Of a stretch of 64,000 nucleotides of DNA, positions 52,845 to 61,613 are shown piece by piece (positions within the stretch are counted from its first letter, which is position 1; each line of letters opens with the position of its first letter). This DNA comes from Coemansia sp. RSA 487. Taxonomy: Eukaryota > Kickxellomycota > Kickxellomycetes > Kickxellales > Kickxellaceae. The notes beneath the pieces were generated by a model. That model saw only the letters and a program-made list of their open reading frames with translations, ran no database searches and was not told the origin of the DNA. The position numbers were made by a program, and so were the translations under genes. Location: positions 186,001 to 250,000 of the forward strand of contig JANBRJ010000009.1 of the NCBI GenBank assembly GCA_027577595.1, given 5' to 3'.

Positions 52845-53293
52845 CACCTTTTATATACTAGGTTCCGTTCGGTGGCTCCACACCAAACTAGAAATGCGAA
52901 TTGCGTCGGAGACTATAGCAGATTACCACTAATCTCTCAGCCAATGTTAAAAATAGGAAAGAGAATGCACTGAACCGCCTGGCTCCAAGTGAATAAAAAA
53001 ATGGTAATGCGATAAGTGTGTATTAAAAAAAAGTACAGAAGTGGAAAAGCTTGGCAAAACGAGTAACACAAACTGAAACCACAAAACATGCTATCCAGCG
53101 CTTTTTTTAATATTCCAAAGCATGTGACATCACTTTTTGGGATTTTGAATCGACAGGCAAATATTGGAACTGGAAGAAAAGACAAGCTCTGAGTGTAGAG
53201 CAGAAGAAGTAAAGGTGAAAATGTAAAAATAATACTGTTTACATGCCGAGAGTACGACAGGATGGAGAGAAAGACAAGAGAAGGGAGAGCAGG
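52845..53293. other. TMF promoter / RCC1 3' spacer
   Basis: 449 bp with A-rich runs. No gene was recognised. Confidence 0.5.
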
Positions 53294-54862
53294 CTAAGCG
53301 GCAACAATAACAGAGTGCTGGCCACCAGCTCCGACCTTGAGGATCTTTTTGCCCTCGATCTTCTGGCCCTGGAGAAGAGCAGGCTCCTCAATGTCCTCCT
53401 CCTCGCCGTTCCCCAGCTGGAGCATCTCACCAAAGCCCCACGTGTATGCCTTGCCGTCGGCAGCCAGCGCAAGGTTGTGGTTGGTGCCGCACGCAATGTC
53501 TGCTATGCTGGAGAGGCTCGCAATAAGCGTCGGCACAGAGATGGCCTTCTTGTGCGACTGTTCGCCGTTGGATGTTGATGCAGCAGCGTCCTGGGGCAAA
53601 GTCGAAAATGGCAGCCCGGTCTGGTACGAGTCGGAGCGTCCAAACGAATAGAGCTTTCCATCCGACGTCAGGGCAAGCGAGTGGTGTTCGCCGCCACCGA
53701 TCTTCACAACATGTGCGTTCTTCAGGGCAGAAACAGGGGTGGGCTCGTGGATGACGCCCTCGTTGCCGCCCTCGCTTGGGGAGATGCCGAGCTGGTAAAA
53801 GTTGTTGAGCCCCCAGGCGTAGACAGTGCCGTCCTTTGCGACGGCGAAGCTGTGGTAGGCGCCGCAGCCAATGTGCTGGATGTCGACAAGGCGCAGGCGC
53901 TCGGGGCTGAGGCCATGCAGACGGCGGCGCTCCATGATCAGACGGCCGAGCTGGCCCTGCTGGCCACAGCCCCAAGCGTAGACCTTGCCGCTGGCAGACA
54001 GCGCCAGCGCATGGTCGCCACCGGCACAGATGTCGACGACAGGCTCCCTGAAGTCGTTTATGACGAGGGGCAGCTCCTGGATGTGGATGTGTTCGCTGAA
54101 GCCCATGATGCCCTCGGACCCGCGGAAGGTGCCCCACGAGTATACGTGGCCGTCGTCGGACAGCGCAAATGTCGCAGAGTCGCTGCACGCAACCTTGGCG
54201 ATGCGCACACCGTCCAGCGCGCTCACCGGCGCCGCCACGAACTCGTCGCCAGACCGCCCAAGCACCTTTTGGTCGTTGCAGCCCCACGACCACAGCTGCC
54301 CGTCGGCTGTCAGCGCCATCGTGTGCAGCCCGCCGCACGCAATATCGACAATCTGCCTGTCCCCGAGCTCAGGCAGAGGGAACGGCTTCTTGCGCTCGAT
54401 CATGTCCTCGCCAAGCCCCAGCTGCCCGCAGTCGCCGTTGCCAAACACAAACACCTTACCGCCCTCCTTGGCCCGCTGTGCAAGCCCATGTGTAGGTGCT
54501 GTGCGGTACTTGAGGAATGGTGCTGGCACCAGGAGCGCTGCCTCCTTTGCCTCGGCTACCTTGGGTGCCTTCTTGGGCTTGGATGCCGCCTTCTTTGGCT
54601 TTGGCGACTGCTTCTGGGGCGCTGCCTTCTTCCCCTTGGCGACGGCCCTCTCCTTTGCCTTTGCAGCGGCTGCACTCTTCCTCATCGATGCAGCCGATGT
54701 CTTCTTGGTGACAGTGTCATTCTTTGTTGTGGCAGCGGCAGCGGTCCTTTTGACAGGTACTCGCTTCGCCGGCGCAGAGTCGGTCTCTTGGACCTTGCGC
54801 GTCTTGCTGCCGTTGGGCATGTTCTCGCTCGTGCGTGCTCCTACGTGCCGTGTATCGGGCAT
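53294..54862 (-). CDS. RCC1: RCC1-type Ran guanine nucleotide exchange factor (Prp20/Srm1/Pim1)
   Basis: Chromatin-bound exchange factor that loads Ran with GTP inside the nucleus, setting the gradient for nuclear transport and spindle assembly. Single exon, 522 aa. The first 115 residues are a basic, Lys/Ala-rich tail (KPKKAASKPKKAPK) that serves as nuclear signal and nucleosome contact. From about 137 come seven RCC1 blades: VFVFGNGDCGQLGLGED, QLWSWGCNDQKVLGRSGDE, HVYSWGTFRGSEGIMGF, KVYAWGCGQQGQLGR, TVYAWGLNNFYQLG, KLYSFGRSDSYQTG and KAYTWGFGEMLQLGNGEEED. These pair with the CGGLHTMAL, AGGDHALAL, CGAYHSFAV, GGGEHHSLAL and CGTNHNLAL strands. The length matches fungal orthologues. ACGCGT boxes lie upstream. 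Confidence 0.95.
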   Translation of the reverse strand: MPDTRHVGARTSENMPNGSKTRKVQETDSAPAKRVPVKRTAAAATTKNDTVTKKTSAASMRKSAAAAKAKERAVAKGKKAAPQKQSPKPKKAASKPKKAPKVAEAKEAALLVPAPFLKYRTAPTHGLAQRAKEGGKVFVFGNGDCGQLGLGEDMIERKKPFPLPELGDRQIVDIACGGLHTMALTADGQLWSWGCNDQKVLGRSGDEFVAAPVSALDGVRIAKVACSDSATFALSDDGHVYSWGTFRGSEGIMGFSEHIHIQELPLVINDFREPVVDICAGGDHALALSASGKVYAWGCGQQGQLGRLIMERRRLHGLSPERLRLVDIQHIGCGAYHSFAVAKDGTVYAWGLNNFYQLGISPSEGGNEGVIHEPTPVSALKNAHVVKIGGGEHHSLALTSDGKLYSFGRSDSYQTGLPFSTLPQDAAASTSNGEQSHKKAISVPTLIASLSSIADIACGTNHNLALAADGKAYTWGFGEMLQLGNGEEEDIEEPALLQGQKIEGKKILKVGAGGQHSVIVAA

Positions 54863-55086
54863 AAATAAAAGACAGTAGCCGTGTTTAGCTGAATGTGGAA
54901 GAAAAAGCTTCTCCCCTTTTTATAGTGTAGATATCTGAGGTTGGAGCGTGGATGCAAGAGACAAGAGTAAGAGTGCTGGAGATGAATGCCACAGGTGGGA
55001 AAAGAAAGATGGGGAAAGATAATTCTGCTGGCAATAATTGTTTCCATGAACGCGCGTTTCTTGAGCAAAAAAATGCGCTTTGGAGA

Positions 55087-55125
55087 GCTTGGGGAGAAAT
55101 GTTTTCTTGCTTTCAGGAACAAATG
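55087..55125 (-). repeat. Decayed MITE-terminus-like segment
   Basis: Read on the plus strand, TTGGGGAGAAATGTTTTC with TTGCTTTCAGGAA matches the reverse complement of the right end of the 61-kb element at roughly four of five positions. No convincing partner terminus or TA duplication was found, so it is a fragment at best. Confidence 0.35.
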
Positions 55126-55465
55126 TTGCTCTCAAGAAAACAACAGAAAAAAGAGGAAAATCCAACTCCCAGCCCTTATTCTGAGTCAGCTAAGGAAAGT
55201 CCCTCCCCACTTGCTTGGTATGTGCTTACTTTTAACAGACATTCTGCTGATGTGGCTGTTGCTTAGATGTCGGAGGTTATGATAGATACGGTAGCTGGTT
55301 AGTTCTTGACACACACAAAAAGAGTCGTGGGTGTTCTCTGAGAATATTAGACGAGTGGCTGCTCGAACGGAAGTGAAGAGAGAAAGGGAGTGGAAAGATG
55401 TTTGAAAGTTTGTAGATGAAGGATAGCGAAGAAGAAAAGAAAGAACGGATAGCAGGAAGCAGTGA

Positions 55466-55479
55466 ACGCGTGCACGCGT
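55466..55479. promoter_or_regulatory. 14-bp palindrome made of two ACGCGT boxes
   Basis: ACGCGTGCACGCGT is a perfect palindrome containing two MCB cores eight bases apart, about 610 bp upstream of RCC1. A third ACGCGT lies at 55736-55741, framed by CAGAAC and GTTCTG arms. Confidence 0.4.
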
Positions 55480-55796
55480 GAAAACAATATTTTTCTTTAA
55501 TTTCGAACCACCACACTCACCAACTGCCGTTTGTTTGTTTTTTTTTTTGTTTTAGGGCAGGGGCAGTAGTCAGAATCCTGGCCAACCCTTGCATTCAGAT
55601 TTGTTGATACGAAGCGAAGATTTTTTTCCTCAGCATTTGTGAGACGATTTCAAAGCATGGCAATACTTTTTTTTTTACTTTTCTAAAGTGCCACACATAT
55701 CAATGGCGGCTCCCTCCTCTCAGACAAAGAACAGAACGCGTGTTCTGACCAGACAATTGTCAAAAAGAAACCAAGCCTAGCCAGAGTATTAAAAAA

Positions 55797-57170
55797 TTAC
55801 TTGTTCTGCACCTCGTATCTCTTTCCACGGAAGCCGTAGATCCCCCAGTTTGCAATGGCCCACTCGCGCAGGTTCCGGATCCCAAAGTCGCGCTTGAGGC
55901 TTGCAAACGGGTTCTTCCGTGGGTGCAGCAGCCAGTCCATCTTGTTACCAAAGTCCTTCTCCAGCCCCTCCACATCACTGCCCATGTCGCGCTCATGGAA
56001 TCCCGTCGCAAAAACCGCACACTTTGTCTCCAGCAGCTTCTCGATCGTTGGCATCCACCCGTCGCGGCTCCGCGGGTGAGACATTCCGGGGCTGAACAAG
56101 AAGAAGACGTCTGTGAACGGATCAAACGGGGCAAAGTTCCAGATCGCATCATGGAAATAGCCCTTGTGGTACTTCAGCGCCAGCCGCGACGATACGATTA
56201 TCGTCGACCGCGTCTCCTCCGACGTTGGGATGCACTCGGGCCCAACAAAGAAGATGTGGATCGGGCTGTTGGGAAGCAGATACGACAGCTGCAGATACAG
56301 GTGCGGCGGGAGCATCGCCTCTGCGCGTGCTCCGAGGACGAATATGCGCAGCGGCATCTGCTGCATCACAAGTTCCTTGTCGCTGCGTGCGAGGTCGTGC
56401 TCCTTGATCGTTGCGCGCAGCGCAGTCATCGACTTTAGACCCTCTGGAGTCAGACCGTTGTTCAGCGTGAACGGGCTGTACTGGTGCAGCGTTGCGCCAA
56501 TTGTGATCGGATACGTCAGAACCTTGCTCACATGCCGAATCGACCGGTCCGAGTTGAGGTTTGTAAACGACCGCGTGTACATGAACGTGTCCCAGTCGCT
56601 AAAGTTGACCACCACCTCTGGAAGCTGCGCTGACGGAAATTCAAACTCCCGCAGCGTGCGGCCTGAGCGCAGATCGTGCTCGTCCTTGTTCGCCTCGCGA
56701 AGATACCCGCACATCTGGCTGTGGTGTTCCTTGTCTTCTTCCCAGTGGTCTTTGCTACAGTGCGTCGGGTATCCACAGTCTGGGCACTCGAACATCGGCT
56801 CCCGCGTTGCCGCACGTCCCTTGGCTGACGTTTCTTCCACGCATGTTGGGCAGCACCCGTGCATTTGGATAAGCCGTCCTTTCTCGCGCATCTCCTTAAT
56901 AGGCGACTTTGACAGCGGGTGGAATAGATCATCTGCCTTGAGCAACGGCCGCTTCTTGCTGCGCACTGTCCCATTGGCAGCCCCGTTTGGCGGCGAAGGC
57001 GTGAAGAGCGATTTTAGCGAAATGAATCTTTTGCCAACAAGAGCATTTCCTGCTATTTGCAACCCATACGCATTTGACGACTTTAGTATAGGGACGGCTG
57101 TAGCACATGCGTGTAAGCTATGCCGGGTATGTTGCGGCATGCTTGCAATGATTCGCCTACAGCTCTGCAT
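55797..57170 (-). CDS. MSS51: Mss51-type mitochondrial COX1 translational activator
   Basis: Mss51 activates COX1 mRNA translation and binds new Cox1 in the matrix, coupling synthesis to complex IV assembly. Single exon, 457 aa. The N-terminus (MQSCRRIIASMPQHTRHSLH) is Arg/Ser-rich, with FISLKSLF later, fitting mitochondrial import. DLFHPLSKSPIKEMREKG is conserved. A MYND-like zinc cluster spans about 106-154: Cys106, Cys107, Cys110 (CCPTC), Cys129 and Cys132 (CPDC), Cys138, His142, His150, Cys154. The two Cys-Pro pairs match the heme-sensing CPX motifs described in the yeast protein. The C-terminal domain has FSDWDTFMYTRSF, LTYPITIGATLHQYSPF and FNPGMSHP-like FLFSPGMSHPRS. Confidence 0.9.
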   Translation of the reverse strand: MQSCRRIIASMPQHTRHSLHACATAVPILKSSNAYGLQIAGNALVGKRFISLKSLFTPSPPNGAANGTVRSKKRPLLKADDLFHPLSKSPIKEMREKGRLIQMHGCCPTCVEETSAKGRAATREPMFECPDCGYPTHCSKDHWEEDKEHHSQMCGYLREANKDEHDLRSGRTLREFEFPSAQLPEVVVNFSDWDTFMYTRSFTNLNSDRSIRHVSKVLTYPITIGATLHQYSPFTLNNGLTPEGLKSMTALRATIKEHDLARSDKELVMQQMPLRIFVLGARAEAMLPPHLYLQLSYLLPNSPIHIFFVGPECIPTSEETRSTIIVSSRLALKYHKGYFHDAIWNFAPFDPFTDVFFLFSPGMSHPRSRDGWMPTIEKLLETKCAVFATGFHERDMGSDVEGLEKDFGNKMDWLLHPRKNPFASLKRDFGIRNLREWAIANWGIYGFRGKRYEVQNK

Positions 57171-57499
57171 CCTATGCTCTATGCTCTATGCGTTGTGGAC
57201 AAGCAGGTACGATAATTAGAGCAGGGGCTCAATAAAAAGGTGATAAACTGGAAAATTAGCAATGGAAATCAGCAACAGCAAACAAACAGAGAGAAAAGAA
57301 AAATGTTGTCTTTTCACTCGGCGGATTTCAATTATCTACTGAAGCTTTTCAATTCTAACAACGATAACTTTTTATAGGAACAGAAATCTGTTCCAATCAA
57401 GGAAATAGCTGGATCACTCGTCAGATTAAGCACTTGCTGTGATGCTCGAAGCTGATATTTATATAAACGCGAAGTAAAAGAAGATCCTAAATATGGCGG
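57171..57499. other. MSS51 promoter / questin-oxidase-like 3' spacer
   Basis: 329 bp, A/T-rich. Nothing was recognised. Confidence 0.5.
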
Positions 57500-58921
57500 C
57501 TACACCTTTTCGCGGTTCTCCCAGAATTGGTCGTAGCCAAGCATCCCCTTGTCCCAGAAACGCGTGCCCTTATTTCTGTCGTCGCTTCCACTTATAAGGC
57601 TGCTCATGGTAATGGTATCCAGCGTGGCGCGGGCAATATAGAGCCAGTTCACAGGAGGTAGCGCCTTTTGCTCGGTGCTATCCTTGTTCTGCAAGGCACT
57701 GAGAATGCTGCCACGCCAAAGGGCACGGATGACTTTGGGCACATGGATATCGTTATGGTTAATTGCATCTTTAAAGACATCAAGCCATGGATTGGCGGAT
57801 CCGCCATAGATACCGTCTGCAACTGCATGTGTATTGGTGGCCGTGTGCTCCGGAGTAATGTAGAGCTGCGGTGCGCCAACAAGGGAGTATATGCTTAGCG
57901 TCACAATCCAATGAGCATGAAGGGTCCTGGCCTTTTGCTCGGTGGATAGAACGTCAAGTATAATTGGGAGGAAATATGCCGATGTCAAGCAGTGCAAAAC
58001 GAAAAAATCCAGCACTTGTTTGTATCCAGGCCTAGTGGTAGAGATGTAGAGCAGCGCAGCAGTTGATAGGAGCTCCTCGTACTTTGCGCTAATGGCTTTC
58101 TCATCTGCACAAACAGTCCACAGCTTTCCGTACTTTGCGGCAAGCTTGCTTCCAAGAATAGTATTTTCACGCGCAAATATCGATTCCTTGTATTCAATGT
58201 CCGCCGCAGCTCTTTCGCCGCGAAGCATGTCCAAAGTCTGCATCAATGAAACATCGTTGGCCGATCCGTTGTCAAGGTTCATGCGCATCTCTTCAAACGC
58301 AGCAGGGAAATATGACTCTTCAACATCTGGAATGTGAACGCAGGCCTGTGCTAGTGCTGTCGCCGTTATTGCCTTGCTCTCGAATTCAAGACCGTATCCT
58401 ATCTGGATGAACGGATGAAAAGCCCCGCTCATAAAGAAAGGAAATATGCGTGGGTCGGAAATGTACTTTGAAACAACCGCATGCCACTCATCGCCAGCTG
58501 CATCAAGCTCCTTGTGGAAAAAGGCAACATAGTCGGGATAATGCTCTTCCTTTGCCAAGTACTCGGTGTAGTTGGTTGCGTTGATTTCCACCTGATGCAT
58601 TGGCATCGTGGGGCGCTGTATGATTCTGTTGCCATCGAATATCTCCTGAAGACGTTTTGCAGAACCGCCCATGGAAAACACAGCCAGAAGATGATGATTC
58701 AGGTGGTTGTGGAAACGGTAATTGTTGAAGAAGACATGGTGCTCCAAATAATCCCTGGCACACAGGCGAGTAGCTTCCTTTTCGGTGTTTTTGTCGATTC
58801 CAGGAAGCAACAGCCCTGATGGCGCGTGGCCAAGCGACATACTTGCCTTTTCGATGACGCTGTAGTCAGTGTTCTCGTGGGCTGGCAGTCTGGTGGTTTT
58901 ACTAGCCGCAGTGTCCGTCAT
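57500..58921 (-). CDS. Questin oxidase-like protein (DUF4243 family)
   Basis: Predicted 473 aa from ATG 58921 (MTDTAASKTTRLPAHENTDY). A second in-frame ATG at 58981 would add MSITLSKVFRRVCISTSFRT, which looks like a mitochondrial presequence; both contexts have A at -3. The family marks are FNNYRFHNHLNHHLLAVFSM (His-rich, likely cofactor or metal site), GGSAKRLQEIFDGN, FFHKELDA, FPFFMSGAFHPFIQIGYGLE and FVLHCLTSAYFLPIIL. Aspergillus questin oxidase (GedK) opens an anthraquinone ring by a Baeyer-Villiger-like reaction. Most DUF4243 proteins have no known substrate. There is no polyketide synthase or other secondary-metabolite gene nearby, so a housekeeping or detoxifying role is as likely as biosynthesis. 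Confidence 0.8.
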   Translation of the reverse strand: MTDTAASKTTRLPAHENTDYSVIEKASMSLGHAPSGLLLPGIDKNTEKEATRLCARDYLEHHVFFNNYRFHNHLNHHLLAVFSMGGSAKRLQEIFDGNRIIQRPTMPMHQVEINATNYTEYLAKEEHYPDYVAFFHKELDAAGDEWHAVVSKYISDPRIFPFFMSGAFHPFIQIGYGLEFESKAITATALAQACVHIPDVEESYFPAAFEEMRMNLDNGSANDVSLMQTLDMLRGERAAADIEYKESIFARENTILGSKLAAKYGKLWTVCADEKAISAKYEELLSTAALLYISTTRPGYKQVLDFFVLHCLTSAYFLPIILDVLSTEQKARTLHAHWIVTLSIYSLVGAPQLYITPEHTATNTHAVADGIYGGSANPWLDVFKDAINHNDIHVPKVIRALWRGSILSALQNKDSTEQKALPPVNWLYIARATLDTITMSSLISGSDDRNKGTRFWDKGMLGYDQFWENREKV

Positions 58922-60273
58922 TGTTCTGAAACTAGTGGATATGCAAACACGTCTAAATACTTTGGATAGAGTAATTGACATAATAAATAAAGACGAGACA
59001 GAAAAGACTAGCAACTTTGGCCAGACATTGCTGTTTTTATAGTCGGGTGAGGGTTTTCTGTTCGGGGGTTTCTGTTCATTTGTCAGCTGGGTTTTAGAGG
59101 GTTAGGGTAATGTAATATAATGCATTGCTCTAACATGTGTTTCAAATTGTTTTGTTTGTTGATTTCTCAGTGATTCAAAACATTGTTGCGTGTGTCCAAT
59201 CCCTACTGCAGCATTATAGATGTTGGTAATGTTGTGGCAATATTCATAAAACCCGAATATCCCCGAATAAAATCCGTCAAAACACAAGGATAAACGTGCT
59301 AAACGTTTAGAATCAGCATTTGAAAACCTGTAAACAATTGTTTTGTATAGACTGTAGTATATCGACGACTTTTCATATTTAACTTGTTCTCGAAAAGAAA
59401 CGCCAAATAAACTTTGAAACTGTCGATTTTATATATGTATTCTGTGTCAAAACGTGTATCACTCATAGCGTGTTTATTCGCAAAATAAAAAAGTAGACAA
59501 GTATATGTGTGAGCATTATATTTGTTGACAATTTGAAAAACAAGTACGCTGATCAGAAATTACACAGTCTAATCAAGATGTGTTGATCAGCAATCAGCAG
59601 CAAGTGATATTTGTGCCAAATTTTTTGTTTTTGGCCAAAAAAAAGGCAGTGCTTATTCATTCATAAGAAAATTGGAATCAGAGCCACAGCAAAATGAATC
59701 CAAAACAACTAATAGAGCCAAAAAGAACGTGCAAACGAATCTGCTTTTCCTCTCTCCACTTTATATTAAACTACTTGTGCTTAATTGCTCTCTTTCTGAG
59801 TTAAATCGTGCGTTAAGACCTCGCCTTCAAAAGTCGTTCTGGTACGTTTGTGTGGAGTAGCGTTGTAATTCCTGCGAACGCATCCATCATTTTCCCTCGA
59901 CTGCGAATCCTTATCCAGGTGGTGTAGGGATGGATGCGACATATCAACTATGAATAAGGGCGCCAGAACGGAGCTAAACGCAATTGGATGTGCGCCATCA
60001 GATATTTTTCTTCGAATTTGGTAGAAAATCTACAAAGATTCTAACTGAATTCGGGAGAATGCATAGCCATGTCCGCACTAGGCTTTGAAATTAGATGATT
60101 GTGCGACAGACTCCCTGGAATCAGAGCACGCAAAACACTACTTTTTTGGAGCTGCGCTTTGAGCGTTGTCGTGAACCGAAACCTCAAGTGGAGAGCATAT
60201 ATGTGCCATGCCTTGCTAATCAACCACACTTTCTTTTGACGCTCCTGTGTTATGTCTTTCGAAATGTAGAAAA
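58922..60273. other. Divergent spacer questin-oxidase-like / RPP2
   Basis: 1352 bp, very A/T-rich. Contents: a telomere-like AGGGTTAGGGTAA segment (about 59097-59110) and a 10-bp inverted repeat (CGCATCCATC at about 59880 with GATGGATGCG about 40 bp on). CGAAATGTAG just before the RPP2 ATG resembles an acceptor of a 5' UTR intron. No RNA gene was recognised. Confidence 0.5.
59097..59110. promoter_or_regulatory. Telo-box-like sequence
   Basis: GAGGGTTAGGGTAA contains about two TTAGGG-type telomere units, about 180 bp upstream of the questin-oxidase-like ATG. Such boxes bind Tbf1/Taz1/Rap1-type factors in fungal promoters. A chance match is possible. Confidence 0.3.
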
Positions 60274-60603
60274 ATGCGTTACATTGCTGCCTACCTTCTT
60301 CTCAAGCTCGCCAACCCCGAGGCTACCCCCACCGCCGACGCCATCACCAAGGTCGTCTCCGCTGGTGGCGTTGACGTTGACAGTGAGCGCATCAACAAGC
60401 TTCTGTCTGCCCTCGAGGGCAAGGAAATCGAGGAGCTGATCGCCGAGGGCTCGTCCAAGCTTGCCTCCGTTCCTTCGGGTGGAGCTGCTGCCCCTGCTGG
60501 CGGAGCTGCTGCTGGTGGTGCCGCTGGTGCCGCTGCTGAGGAGAAGCCCGCGGAGGAGGAAGAGGAGTCCGATGATGACATGGGCTTTGGTCTCTTCGAC
60601 TAA
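60274..60603 (+). CDS. RPP2: 60S acidic ribosomal protein P2
   Basis: P2 pairs with P1 on the P0 stalk of the large ribosomal subunit and recruits elongation-factor GTPases. 109 aa, single coding exon from ATG 60274 ([20 protein letters not shown]), the standard start; the frame extends upstream only into UTR. The N-terminal dimerisation domain is 1-60 ([37 protein letters not shown]). An Ala/Gly hinge follows, then the acidic end [16 protein letters not shown], the conserved factor-binding tail with its casein-kinase-type serine. Codon use is strongly biased to C-ending codons, as expected of a highly expressed gene. Confidence 0.97.
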   Translation: MRYIAAYLLLKLANPEATPTADAITKVVSAGGVDVDSERINKLLSALEGKEIEELIAEGSSKLASVPSGGAAAPAGGAAAGGAAGAAAEEKPAEEEEESDDDMGFGLFD

Positions 60604-61613
60604 AATGCCTTTCGTGGGTCCAGTTGTCTTTCAATCAAGCCGATCCGCTTGCACTCGGATATCTCCGCTGTGCTGTAGAGACTTTTTCTTCTCTTGCTGT
60701 GGCTACATTGTAGCAATAAAAGGGCCTGTTGTGGCTTTCCTTTGTCGTTTCTTGGATGTTGTGATCTGGCGCTGCCTGCGTATAGAATATGTTGCCAATA
60801 TTGCTGTAATATCTGCGTTAGATGGTGTTGTTGCAACTGCCTCGTTTTCCCAGTTGCTTAAATTTGAAGATGTGCAAGTTAGAGGCAGGTGACAATCAAG
60901 TCTTTTTCTCAACACTTTCCAGAGTTTTTGGTATTCAATCGATTTCTGCTTTTTTCGTGTTTTCTATTTCCACCAATGGCTTATCTGCTACAGTGGGAGA
61001 CAGTGCTTTTTTACTTGCGTTTCGTGTTTGAACCCGCAACACAGTGAGTAGCTAAAGCAGTCGATTGGCGTGGAGGCGTTACAAATTATATTTTGATCGT
61101 GGTTCAGCGAAAAGACAGCAAGCAGCGTAGTTGCAAACGATGGGAAACAACAACTGAAAAAATAAGCATAAATGTCTCTAAGCATCGAACCGTGTGTATC
61201 TTTACAACTGAAGGCAGATATGTTGAAGACAAAACGGAAAAATGAACTAGATCTGAAATCCGTCTAGAATCGAATGCAGTACAAGGGAGGTTTGTATAAG
61301 TACGATCTCTCTGAAAAAAGCACACATCTGAAAATGGTGATGATGGTTGGCTCGTATTTTCCTGAAAGTAAAAAACACTGTCTCCCCACTGTATTTCAAG
61401 AGATGGATTCCTTCGAAACTTCCTTTTTCATCTTTAACTTCACTCTTGCTACCTCGCATAATTATTGTATTTCTATAGCTATTTTCCTGTACTAGACACA
61501 CAACTGTTATATTTTGTATTGCCTATTTTATTTCCTTTACAGCTGGCCATTGTTCTCCACAGAAAATTACTGCTCTGGCCCGCCACACCTCGATTACACG
61601 CATAAGAGAGATA
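60604..61613. other. RPP2 3' / SPX-RING promoter spacer
   Basis: 1010 bp. Its middle is taken by the 401-bp MITE listed separately. The remainder is 3' UTR and promoter without recognisable genes or CACGTG boxes. Confidence 0.6.
60991..61391. mobile_element. 401-bp MITE with TA target duplication, Tc1/mariner-like
   Basis: The left end CAGTGGGAGACAGTG then CTTTTTTAC and the right end, read in reverse complement, CAGTGGGGAGACAGTG then TTTTTTAC form terminal inverted repeats of about 26 bp. They differ by one indel and one substitution. Both ends are directly flanked by the dinucleotide TA (60989-60990 and 61392-61393), the target duplication of the Tc1/mariner superfamily. There is no transposase frame inside, so it is non-autonomous. 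Fragments resembling the right end occur near 31.3 kb and 55.1 kb. The high terminal similarity suggests it is not very old. The class assignment is inferred from the TA and the ends only. Confidence 0.72.

Larger units (their letters stand above)
54863..55796. other. Long RCC1 upstream / MSS51 3' spacer
   Basis: 934 bp between two minus-strand genes. It contains three ACGCGT boxes (55466, 55474, 55736) and a segment (about 55087-55125) resembling the terminus of the MITE at 61 kb. The 104-codon plus-strand frame at 54952 overlaps that segment and is probably not a gene. Confidence 0.5.

Noticed and set aside
54952-55266. 104-aa plus-strand frame upstream of RCC1
   Set aside because: Overlaps a decayed repeat segment and lacks coding character; peptide similarity to the 61-kb frame is explained by shared repeat DNA.
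61180-61280. Possible minus-strand tRNA B box (GGTTCGATGC)
   Set aside because: No A box upstream on that strand; it lies inside the MITE.
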